From Actinomycetota bacterium (GTDB lineage Bacteria; Actinomycetota; Actinomycetes; Nanopelagicales; Nanopelagicaceae), in NCBI GenBank assembly GCA_009704285.1, contig WLEM01000002.1, positions 1 through 14,446 of the forward strand: a DNA stretch of 14,446 nucleotides. Direction: 5' to 3'. The translations under genes were made by a program, and so were the position numbers. Shown in pieces: positions 7,002 through 13,042 of this stretch (positions are counted from its first letter, which is position 1; every line of letters begins with the position of its first letter). Below the pieces are notes generated by a model that did no database searches, was not told where the DNA came from, and saw only the letters and a program-made list of their open reading frames with translations.

Positions 7002-7839
7002 TTTGCATACCCATACAAACTTTAGTGATGGAACCGATTCACCCACACAGTTAATAAACAAAGCACTAGCTGCTGGAATTACAGTATTGGGTCTAACTGA
7101 TCATGATTCAACAAGTGGTTGGCAAGAGGCAATTTCAGCGCTTCGACCAGGTATCTCACTTGTGCCCGGAGCTGAGATCTCCTGTCAAACATCAGATGGA
7201 ATAAGCGTGCATATTCTGGGATTGCTGTTTGATTCTGAAAATTTGGAGTTAATGAGCACTATGCAAGCAACCCGAGAAAATAGGCATGGTCGAATGGCAA
7301 AAATTATTGCGCGGCTTAATGAGGCTGGAATTGAGATAAGCATGCAAGATGTTTTAGATCAACTAGCAGATGGCGCAACTCTAGGACGCCCACATTTGGC
7401 GGATGCATTAGTGAAAAAGGGCGTGATAGCAAGTAGAGACGAGGCCTTTACTCAGATGCTGCACAATAAATCCAAATATTATGTTTCCCATTACTCACCG
7501 CTGCCTGAGGCAGCAATTAAAATGATTAAAGCAGCTGGTGGAGTCTCAGTAATTGCGCACCCAATGGCTTCGCATCGCGGCAGAACAATCTCACTTGAAA
7601 CCTTTGGATCTTTGATTGATGCCGGCCTAGATGGTGTTGAGGTTGATCATCGCGATCACTCACCTGATGAAAAAACACAGCTTATTGAATTGGCCAAGCA
7701 AAATAATCTAGTGATGACTGGGGCTAGTGATTACCATGGAAATGGAAAGCTAAACCAGTTAGGTGAGTACGTAACAATGCCAGAACAGTGGGAAAGATTA
7801 GAATCTAGAGCAAATAAACGTCGAGTAATTAAACTCTAA
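6994..7839 (+). CDS. PHP-domain metal-dependent phosphoesterase (YciV/RNase AM-like)
   Basis: Cytosolic phosphoesterase of 281 aa. The PHP metal centre is complete: His5 and His7 in HTHTNFSDG, Asp12, His37 in TDHD, Glu61 in GAEISC, His73, His134 in GRPHLA, His189 in IAHP, and Asp246 and His248 in SDYHG. The family includes E. coli YciV (RNase AM), which trims 5' ends of RNA and hydrolyses 3',5'-nucleotide bisphosphates, and nucleoside-phosphate phosphatases; an activity of this type is likely but unproved. An insertion domain of about residues 85-155 follows the usual YciV layout. The start overlaps the EamA stop by eight bases with only a weak purine stretch (GAGAG, 6981-6985) upstream, so translation may be coupled. 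The stop directly abuts the convergent DUF3107 stop. Confidence 0.92.
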   Translation: MIDLHTHTNFSDGTDSPTQLINKALAAGITVLGLTDHDSTSGWQEAISALRPGISLVPGAEISCQTSDGISVHILGLLFDSENLELMSTMQATRENRHGRMAKIIARLNEAGIEISMQDVLDQLADGATLGRPHLADALVKKGVIASRDEAFTQMLHNKSKYYVSHYSPLPEAAIKMIKAAGGVSVIAHPMASHRGRTISLETFGSLIDAGLDGVEVDHRDHSPDEKTQLIELAKQNNLVMTGASDYHGNGKLNQLGEYVTMPEQWERLESRANKRRVIKL

Positions 7840-8103
7840 TTATTGATTTGCAAAGCCCACATGGCGATCAGCTGACTCGCCAACTTCAACATAACTTATT
7901 TTGTTATGCGGGACTAAAATTTCTCGTCCTTTACTGTCACGTAGTGCTAAAACAGTTGCAGATTTAATCGCATCATTAACCTTTGCGATTACCTCAGAGC
8001 TTGTGCTTGGAGATTCAAAATTAATCTCATGAGTGCTATCTGAAATACCAATCTTGACCTCAGTTTTTCCTGAAGCTTTACTTGCACTCTTTGCGGTTGC
8101 CAT
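7840..8103 (-). CDS. DUF3107 family small protein (TB9.4/Rv3208A-like)
   Basis: Small cytosolic protein of 87 aa. The core VKIGISDSTHEINFES through YVEVG and RHVGF corresponds to the DUF3107 family, represented by M. tuberculosis Rv3208A (TB9.4), recalled from memory. Ahead of the core is a 14-residue Lys/Ala/Ser-rich tail that the mycobacterial protein, as I remember it, lacks. The ATG is supported by TAGAGT at -12 to -7. The gene lies 37 bases downstream of the TetR gene on the same strand, as in mycobacteria, but has its own predicted promoter. The family has no established function. It ends flush against the convergent PHP gene, leaving no room for a terminator. Confidence 0.9.
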   Translation of the reverse strand: MATAKSASKASGKTEVKIGISDSTHEINFESPSTSSEVIAKVNDAIKSATVLALRDSKGREILVPHNKISYVEVGESADRHVGFANQ

Positions 8104-8109
8104 GCGATA

Positions 8110-8115
8110 ACTCTA
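8110..8115 (-). promoter_or_regulatory. Putative -10 element, leaderless start of DUF3107 gene
   Basis: On the minus strand TAGAGT lies at -12 to -7 from ATG 8103, inside the 37-base gap after the TetR gene. It implies a separate transcript for DUF3107. No Shine-Dalgarno sequence is visible. Confidence 0.55.
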
Positions 8116-8140
8116 TCTATTGCTTGAAAGGTTTGCGAAT

Positions 8141-8749
8141 CTAGGATTGTGACTTAGGAAACCCGGAAATACCTCGCCAAATTAAATTCATCACCAATTC
8201 TGTAGCCCGCCGGCGATCAATTTTTCCATCTCGATCTAGCCAATGTCGAGCAGTTGTTTGAACCGTGCCAATTATTCCCACTGCAAGCATCATGGATTCC
8301 TCTTTACCTAACCCGGTATCAATCGAAATCACGGCACTAACTGCAGCTGCGCAGTCGTATGTCATTCGATTAAGTCGCTCGCGGACTTGTGGCTCTAAAT
8401 TCATATCGCTTTCAAAAAGTAGGCGGAAAGCTTCACCTTCAGAATCAATGAAGCCAAAGTAGGCCTCAACTGTTGCGGCAACTCTTGATGAGTTCTCACG
8501 ATTGGAAGCAATTGCCTTTTGAATTGCAAATACTAAGGAGTCTATGTGCAAATCAAGGACTGCTAAGTAAAGTTCTAATTTTGAAGGAAAGTGCTGGTAC
8601 AAAACTGGCTTACTAACATTTGCACGGTCTGCAATCTCATCCATCGCAGCAGAGTGATAACCAGCGGCAGTAAACACCTCTAAGGCGGCAACTAGTAGTT
8701 GCGCACGACGCTCATCCCGCGGTAACCGAGCAGACTTATCATCGACCAT
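8141..8749 (-). CDS. TetR family transcriptional regulator (Rv3208-like)
   Basis: DNA-binding repressor of 202 aa. The N-terminal TetR domain starts with RDERRAQLLVAALEVF (11-26) and has a helix-turn-helix at about 34-54 (MDEIADRANVSKPVLYQHF region), including the KPVLYQHF recognition helix typical of the family. The C-terminal half (about 75-195) is an all-helical ligand and dimerisation domain. Its neighbour DUF3107 matches the Rv3208-Rv3208A pair of M. tuberculosis. The ligand and targets are unknown. It is divergent from mshB across a 61-base region that could hold its operator, but I see no convincing palindrome. TAGAAT at -12 to -7 supports ATG 8749 as a leaderless start. No close partner enzyme or efflux gene suggests an obvious regulon. 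Confidence 0.93.
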   Translation of the reverse strand: MVDDKSARLPRDERRAQLLVAALEVFTAAGYHSAAMDEIADRANVSKPVLYQHFPSKLELYLAVLDLHIDSLVFAIQKAIASNRENSSRVAATVEAYFGFIDSEGEAFRLLFESDMNLEPQVRERLNRMTYDCAAAVSAVISIDTGLGKEESMMLAVGIIGTVQTTARHWLDRDGKIDRRRATELVMNLIWRGISGFPKSQS

Positions 8750-8755
8750 TAATGA

Positions 8756-8761
8756 ATTCTA
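8756..8761 (-). promoter_or_regulatory. Putative -10 element, leaderless start of TetR gene
   Basis: On the minus strand TAGAAT occupies -12 to -7 from ATG 8749 and overlaps a GAATTC palindrome. The predicted transcription start coincides with the start codon. Confidence 0.55.
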
Positions 8762-8798
8762 ATCTGTTATTACTTACTTTGTCAGTTTCTCTCATAAT

Positions 8799-8810
8799 TA
8801 TAGTTATATT
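8799..8810 (+). promoter_or_regulatory. Two adjacent -10-like hexamers before mshB
   Basis: TATAGT (8799-8804) is at -12 to -7 from GTG 8811, and the next hexamer TATATT (8805-8810) is at -12 to -7 from the in-frame GTG 8817. Either could drive a leaderless transcript. A possible -35, TTGTCA (8779-8784), is 14 and 20 bases away respectively, neither an ideal distance. Confidence 0.55.
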
Positions 8811-9683
8811 GTGTGGGTGAAATCAGCAAAGAGATTATTACTAGTTCATGCCCATCCGGATGATGAAACAATTAATAATGGCGTCACTATGGCTAAATAT
8901 GCCGCCGATGGCATCGATGTCACATTAGTAACTTGCACCCGAGGTGAAGAGGGTGAAGTCTTAGTTGATTCTTTACTAAATCTAGCTAGTAGCAAAGATG
9001 ACAAACTGGGCGAGCATCGTGAAGTTGAATTAAAAGATGCAATGCATGAATTAGGAATAAAGGATTTTAGATTTCTTGGATCACCTAGCAAAAAATGGCG
9101 TGACAGTGGGATGATGGGAATGCCACAAAATGATCGCAAAGATGTATTTTGGCAAGCAGATTTAGATGAAGCAGCCAACGAACTAGTAAAAATCATTTTA
9201 GAAATAAAACCACAGGTGTTAATTACATATGATGAATTTGGCGGCTATGGCCACCCTGATCATATAAAGGCACACCAAGTAGCAATGCGTGCAGCAGAGA
9301 TCGCGAGCCAGCAGGGCTGGCAAGTTAGCAAGATTTATTGGAACACAATGCCAAGATCTGTTATTCAGATGGGGATCGACAAAATGAAAGAGGTTGGTTC
9401 CGAGTTCTTTGGCGCAGAAAATGCTGACGATCTGCCGTTTGCAAAGCCAGATGAGCTAGTTACCTCTGTAGTTAAAGCACCTGAGTATGTTCCACAAAAA
9501 TTAGCAGCAATGAAGGCACATGCCACTCAAATTTCAGTAGATGGTCCTTTCTTTGCTTTATCAAATAATCTGGGCTTATCAGTATGGGGAGATGAGTACT
9601 ACACGTTGGTAAAAGGAGAGATCTCTGGTCCATTTGATGAAAATGGCCGGGAATTAGATTTATTTGCAGGAGTTAAGTTGTGA
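8811..9683 (+). CDS. mshB: Mycothiol biosynthesis deacetylase MshB (GlcNAc-Ins deacetylase)
   Basis: Zinc amidase of the PIG-L/LmbE family that removes acetate from GlcNAc-inositol, giving GlcN-Ins, the acceptor for cysteine in mycothiol synthesis. It has 290 aa. Metal ligands are His15 and Asp18 in AHPDDE and His151 in GHPDH; Asp17 is the expected general base. MshB-specific features, rather than those of the sister enzyme Mca, are TRGEEGEV (43-50), KWRDSGM (95-101), LAAMKAHATQ (231-240) and FALSNNL (248-254), recalled from the M. tuberculosis sequence. The start is GTG 8811, or GTG 8817 giving a protein two residues shorter. Its stop overlaps the next gene's GTG. The other mycothiol genes (mshA, mshC, mshD) are not in this window. 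Confidence 0.94.
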   Translation: MWVKSAKRLLLVHAHPDDETINNGVTMAKYAADGIDVTLVTCTRGEEGEVLVDSLLNLASSKDDKLGEHREVELKDAMHELGIKDFRFLGSPSKKWRDSGMMGMPQNDRKDVFWQADLDEAANELVKIILEIKPQVLITYDEFGGYGHPDHIKAHQVAMRAAEIASQQGWQVSKIYWNTMPRSVIQMGIDKMKEVGSEFFGAENADDLPFAKPDELVTSVVKAPEYVPQKLAAMKAHATQISVDGPFFALSNNLGLSVWGDEYYTLVKGEISGPFDENGRELDLFAGVKL

Positions 9684-10003
9684 AGCTAATTCAGAGCGCA
9701 CTCTTTGGTGCACTACTTGGCTTTTGTGGAACTATGTTGCACAACTTCAGCCAACCAATTGGATTAATTCTTTCTTTGATCTTGACTTACATAGGCTTTA
9801 AAGTTGTTGGACAAAAGTTCATCTATCTTCGCTACCAAGTTATTGCTGCTGCCAGCTGGCTTGCATTAGTAATTCGGGCCAGTACCCCGTGGTCTGGGGA
9901 TGAAATTTTGATTACCGGCAATACCTTTGGAAATCTATTTCTGTTAGGCGGCTTTACCACCATAATTATAAGTATGTTTAAAAGCCGTTCGAAGTTTAGT
10001 TAA
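9680..10003 (+). CDS. Small integral membrane protein (Rv1171-like position), function unknown
   Basis: Protein of 107 aa with four hydrophobic segments (about 5-20, 25-43, 52-66 and 83-99), a charged YLRY stretch between segments 2 and 3, and a basic tail. The GTG start overlaps the mshB stop (GTGA, 9680-9683), so it is coupled to mshB. In M. tuberculosis a small membrane protein (Rv1171) also follows mshB, which suggests the same family; the similarity is positional and from memory. I do not recognise a domain with known activity. The conserved pairing makes a link to mycothiol or envelope function plausible but unproved. Its last eight bases overlap the end of the convergent cysS. Confidence 0.8.
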   Translation: MKLIQSALFGALLGFCGTMLHNFSQPIGLILSLILTYIGFKVVGQKFIYLRYQVIAAASWLALVIRASTPWSGDEILITGNTFGNLFLLGGFTTIIISMFKSRSKFS

Positions 10004-11396
10004 TTATCCAATCCCAGCTTTGTCCAGATTTACCATCTTTAACCGCAATACCTAATTTTTCTAACTCATTGCGAAGTCGATCACTCTGGCTAAAATCTCC
10101 AGATTTTCTAGCTACCTCTCGCTCCTGTAATAGCTTTTGCGCATCAAGTGATAACTCTTTTTGAGCGATTTGATTTAGTAGATTTAATCCGAATAGCTGA
10201 TCCACAGATTTAAACACAAGGTGCTTACTGCCATCACTTATCGATTCAGATTTTTCAAGATTTCTTAATTTTTGAAGTGCCCTTGGGGTATCAAGATCTT
10301 GTCTAAAATCGGTGACAATCTCCGCAATAAGTTTTTGAGTTAAAGGTGAATCTATATTTGAATCTTGTTGCCAAAGTTGAATCTTCTCTCGCCATCGTTG
10401 TAGAAGGCTGTGTGCTGCTTTCAAACTTTCCCAACTTAAATCCATTTGGCTTCGGTATCTATTTTCTAAAAAGCACAATCTAAGCGCTAGGGGGTCAATA
10501 TGTTTTTCAATAAGATCAGAGATTAGAACTACATTCCCAGTGCTTTTTGCCATCTTTCTTCCTTCAAAAAGAAGATGTTCACCATGCACCCAAAGCTCAA
10601 CTGCCTCTTTGTCTATTGCACAGTTAGATTGCGCGCGTTCATCCTCATGGTGTGGAAATCTAAGATCAATTCCGCCAAGGTGTAAATCAACAAACTCATC
10701 TAAATAATGCAGCGACATTGCCGAGCACTCAATGTGCCAACCCGGAAATCCGGCACCCCAAGGAGAGTCCCAGATCATTTGTGTTCGATCACCCGCTGCC
10801 TTCCATAACGCCCAGTCCGCGTGAAATCTCTTTGCGCCATCTTCGGTGTATTCAAATCGGTGACCTGGCTTTAGTGAATCCAATCTATTTCCACTGATTG
10901 CGCCATAACCTGGAAATGATTGCGCAGAAAAGTAAACGCACTTATCACTGCCAACATAAGCATGATTTTTTGCAATTAATTTTGAGATCAAATCTTGCAT
11001 CATCTCTATACATTCACTCGCCTTGGGATACTTATCAGCAGGTGTGATATTTAAGTGAGATAAATCCTTATGGAATCGAACCTCATAAATTCTGGCTATT
11101 TCAAATGGATCTTTTGATTCAGCCTTAGCTTGCGCAAGGATTTTATCCTCTACAAAATCCTCTGACATGTGACCAACATCGGTAATATTTTGAACGAATT
11201 CAACATCATGGCCAAGGAATTTTGCTGTTCTAGTTACTAAATCTCCAAGTAGAAATGTTCGCATATTTCCAACATGTGCGTCACGATAAACTGTTGGTCC
11301 ACAGCTGTAAATTCTTATTCTTTTGCCATCACTACTTTTTAATGGTTGTAACTTTCTACTTTTAGTATCAAATAGTGAAATCTCAGCAATACTCAT
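9996..11396 (-). CDS. cysS: Cysteinyl-tRNA synthetase (alternative bacterial type)
   Basis: Class I aminoacyl-tRNA synthetase of 466 aa that charges tRNA-Cys. Signature positions: zinc ligands Cys32 (SCGPTVY), Cys224 (GWHIECSAMS), His249 and Glu253 (FPHHEDE); the HIGH motif as HVGN (41-44); and the KMSKS motif as KMAKS (281-285). The C-terminal tRNA-binding tail is complete (GDFSQSDRLRNELEKLGI to WDW). It differs from the E. coli type in NITDVGHMSEDFVEDK (70-85), WGAGFPGW and GGIDLRFPHH, and fits a second CysRS type found in some actinobacteria and Chloroflexi, as I recall. It is not MshC, which lacks this C-terminal region. The start is ATG 11396, overlapping the upstream stop (ATGA); the frame is open seven codons further up to ATG-like codons with no support. 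Nearness to mshB may be chance. Confidence 0.93.
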   Translation of the reverse strand: MSIAEISLFDTKSRKLQPLKSSDGKRIRIYSCGPTVYRDAHVGNMRTFLLGDLVTRTAKFLGHDVEFVQNITDVGHMSEDFVEDKILAQAKAESKDPFEIARIYEVRFHKDLSHLNITPADKYPKASECIEMMQDLISKLIAKNHAYVGSDKCVYFSAQSFPGYGAISGNRLDSLKPGHRFEYTEDGAKRFHADWALWKAAGDRTQMIWDSPWGAGFPGWHIECSAMSLHYLDEFVDLHLGGIDLRFPHHEDERAQSNCAIDKEAVELWVHGEHLLFEGRKMAKSTGNVVLISDLIEKHIDPLALRLCFLENRYRSQMDLSWESLKAAHSLLQRWREKIQLWQQDSNIDSPLTQKLIAEIVTDFRQDLDTPRALQKLRNLEKSESISDGSKHLVFKSVDQLFGLNLLNQIAQKELSLDAQKLLQEREVARKSGDFSQSDRLRNELEKLGIAVKDGKSGQSWDWIIN

Positions 11397-11575
11397 TTGC
11401 TTGGTACGACCTTCCAAATAGCAATTTTTGCTGGATCAAAGGAAACTAAGGTGCCATCCTTCTTTCGGAGTGTGTTCTCACTCTCTAAAATACCGAGAAT
11501 GTCCCGATAGCCACCAGCTGGATCATGCAGGCGAATACTGACCCGCTGACCTATTTGTGCCGCAGATGGCTGCAC
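11393..11575 (-). CDS. Small SH3-like-fold protein, function unknown
   Basis: Protein of 60 aa starting at GTG 11575. The core IGQRVSIRL, DILGILES, DGTLVSFDP and IWKVVPSK looks like the small beta-barrel domain found N-terminal to some actinobacterial GNAT acetyltransferases (Rv0428c type); here it stands alone. That resemblance is from memory and moderate. The start is set by GGAGG (minus strand, 11587-11583), 7 bases upstream. An in-frame TTG at 11620 would give 75 aa but adds a Gly-rich, unconserved-looking segment encoding the ribosome site itself. Its TGA overlaps the cysS ATG, so it would set cysS translation by coupling. A role as an RNA- or protein-binding accessory is only a guess. 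Confidence 0.7.
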   Translation of the reverse strand: MQPSAAQIGQRVSIRLHDPAGGYRDILGILESENTLRKKDGTLVSFDPAKIAIWKVVPSK

Positions 11576-11582
11576 TTGACCC

Positions 11583-11587
11583 CCTCC
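11583..11587 (-). promoter_or_regulatory. Ribosome binding site deciding the GTG start of the SH3-like gene
   Basis: On the minus strand GGAGG, part of a GGAGGGGG run, lies 7 bases ahead of GTG 11575. It favours the 60-residue form over the 75-residue TTG form. A further GGAGG slightly upstream has no in-frame start at proper distance. Confidence 0.6.
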
Positions 11588-11658
11588 ATTAAACTCGCCT
11601 CCAGTTAGAGTATGAGTCAATGGCAGTATTCTCTACCTATATAGCTGGATATAACTGT

Positions 11659-11664
11659 AAGGAG
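11659..11664 (+). promoter_or_regulatory. Ribosome binding site of fdxA
   Basis: AAGGAG stands 4 bases ahead of the GTG at 11669 and decides that start. The fdxA transcript therefore has a leader, unlike several genes upstream. Its promoter was not resolved; AT-rich hexamers such as TATTCT (11627-11632) are candidates only. Confidence 0.75.
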
Positions 11665-11668
11665 AAGC

Positions 11669-11989
11669 GTGACCTACATAATTGCTCAACCATGTGTTGA
11701 TGTGAAAGATAAATCCTGCATTGAAGAGTGCCCAGTGGATTGCATCTATGAGGGTGACCGCATGCTTTATATCCAACCTGATGAGTGTGTTGATTGTGGT
11801 GCGTGCGAGCCAGTCTGCCCAGTAGAAGCTATTTACTATGAAGATGATGTGCCTTCGCAATGGAAGAACTACAGCGAGGTCAATACTAAGTTTTTTGTTG
11901 AGATTGGATCCCCTGGCGGTGCAGCTAAGTTAGGTCCAGTTGGTAAAGATCATGAAATAGTTGCTGCCCTGCCACCTCAAGAAAAGTAG
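11669..11989 (+). CDS. fdxA: 7Fe ferredoxin FdxA ([3Fe-4S]/[4Fe-4S])
   Basis: Soluble electron carrier of 106 aa. Eight cysteines follow the 7Fe-ferredoxin pattern. By analogy with Azotobacter FdI, Cys9, Cys17 and Cys50 would hold the [3Fe-4S] cluster; Cys21, Cys40, Cys43 and Cys46 the [4Fe-4S] cluster; Cys25 is the free conserved cysteine. The position of FdI Cys11 is Val12, as is usual in actinobacterial FdxA. The C-terminal extension with VPSQWKNY and GSPGGA is typical of the mycobacterial/Streptomyces FdxA group. Candidate partners include cytochrome P450s and oxidoreductases. The start is GTG 11669 with a Shine-Dalgarno sequence. It precedes dapC as in mycobacteria, and its TAG stop lies in the same reading frame as dapC. 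Confidence 0.96.
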   Translation: MTYIIAQPCVDVKDKSCIEECPVDCIYEGDRMLYIQPDECVDCGACEPVCPVEAIYYEDDVPSQWKNYSEVNTKFFVEIGSPGGAAKLGPVGKDHEIVAALPPQEK

Positions 11990-11990
11990 G
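11984..11990 (+). promoter_or_regulatory. Probable ribosome binding site for a CTG start of dapC
   Basis: AAGTAGG, one mismatch from AAGGAGG, spans the fdxA TAG stop and lies 5 bases before CTG 11996. No purine-rich site stands before TTG 12026 except TTGGGA, which is a poor match. Confidence 0.5.
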
Positions 11991-11995
11991 CAAAC

Positions 11996-13042
11996 CTGAA
12001 TCTGCCAGATTTTCCTTGGGATCTTTTGGCGCCCTTTGGCGATAAAGCTCGAAAATATTCCGGTGGTTTTATTGATCTCTCACAAGGAACACCGGTTGAC
12101 CCAACTCCACAATTTATTCAAGATGCATTTTCATCTGCCAGCAACTCACCTAGTTATCCAGTAGTTGCCGGAACTGCAGCACTTAAAGATGCCATAAGGA
12201 AATGGTCGGTTGAAAATTTAGGAGTTACTGGCGATTTTGATGTGCTGCCAACAATTGGCTCAAAAGAGTTTATTGCACTACTACCAACTTTTTTACAAAG
12301 TAAAAGTGTTTTGTATCCAAAGGTTGCTTATCCAACATATTTAGTAAGTGCCATGATGGCCTCTGCCCAAGCTACACCAGTTGATATTGACGCAAGTAGT
12401 TGGCCAAAAGCTGATTTAGCTTGGTTAAACTCACCATCAAACCCAACAGGTCAGGTGCAAACAGATCAAGAGTTAAAGGCATGTATCACCTGGGCTCGTA
12501 AGAATCAGGCGATTTTGGCAAGTGATGAGTGCTACTTAAGTTTTTCCGATGATGCTAAATCTATTTTGGCACTTGCAGAGGGCGATAACACTGGTTTGCT
12601 GGCTGTGTTATCACTTTCAAAGCGATCTAATCTGGCTGGGTATCGAGCCGGCTTTGTTGTAGGAGATAGCAAACTAATTGATCAAATTAGGCAGGTAAGA
12701 AAACATGCCGGATTGATGGTGCCGCTACCAGTGCAGCAGGCGATGATCACCGCATTATCTGATGAGAAACATGTAAAGGAGCAAGCAGATCGCTATCAAA
12801 ATCGTCGGCAGGTCTTAAAGCAAGCACTCCTGAGTAAAGGATTTAAAATTGAATATAGCCAAGCTGGTTTATACATCTGGTGCACAAGAGGTGAAGATGG
12901 CTATAAAACCGTGGATTACTTTGCTGAACTAGGTGTTCTGGTAACACCTGGAGCTTTTTATGGCAGTGATAATTATGTTCGAATTGCACTGACTGCAACC
13001 GATGAAAATATCAAGCAAGTAGCAGATCGAATCTCCAGATGA
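11996..13042 (+). CDS. dapC: Succinyldiaminopimelate aminotransferase DapC
   Basis: PLP-dependent fold-type I aminotransferase that converts N-succinyl-2-amino-6-ketopimelate to succinyl-diaminopimelate in lysine and peptidoglycan synthesis. It has 348 aa counted from CTG 11996. Seen in order: LPDFPWDLL near the N-terminus, DLSQGTPVDPTP, NSPSNPTG with Asn149, SDECY with Asp177 and Tyr180, the PLP Lys209 in SLSKRSNLAGYRAGF with Arg217, and the substrate carboxylate Arg329 in YVRIAL. The first conventional start is TTG 12026, which would cut off the FPWD segment conserved in actinobacterial DapC (from memory). Between the fdxA stop and that TTG the only near-cognate starts are CTG 11996 and 12002; AAGTAGG (11984-11990) is 5 bases before the former. 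It overlaps the next gene by four bases (ATGA). Confidence 0.93.
   Translation: MNLPDFPWDLLAPFGDKARKYSGGFIDLSQGTPVDPTPQFIQDAFSSASNSPSYPVVAGTAALKDAIRKWSVENLGVTGDFDVLPTIGSKEFIALLPTFLQSKSVLYPKVAYPTYLVSAMMASAQATPVDIDASSWPKADLAWLNSPSNPTGQVQTDQELKACITWARKNQAILASDECYLSFSDDAKSILALAEGDNTGLLAVLSLSKRSNLAGYRAGFVVGDSKLIDQIRQVRKHAGLMVPLPVQQAMITALSDEKHVKEQADRYQNRRQVLKQALLSKGFKIEYSQAGLYIWCTRGEDGYKTVDYFAELGVLVTPGAFYGSDNYVRIALTATDENIKQVADRISR

Noticed and set aside
8750..8810. TetR operator in the divergent TetR-mshB region
   Set aside because: Only short palindromes (GAATTC, ATAATTAT) explained by AT-richness; their flanks are not symmetric.
9996..11396. MshC (cysteine:GlcN-Ins ligase) instead of CysRS
   Set aside because: The protein has the full C-terminal tRNA-binding tail and 466 residues; MshC ends after the catalytic and helical parts at about 410 and has different zinc-loop wording.
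11633..11860. Minus-strand 75-codon open frame opposite fdxA
   Set aside because: It overlaps the clear FdxA gene, and its content is the antisense of the cysteine motifs.
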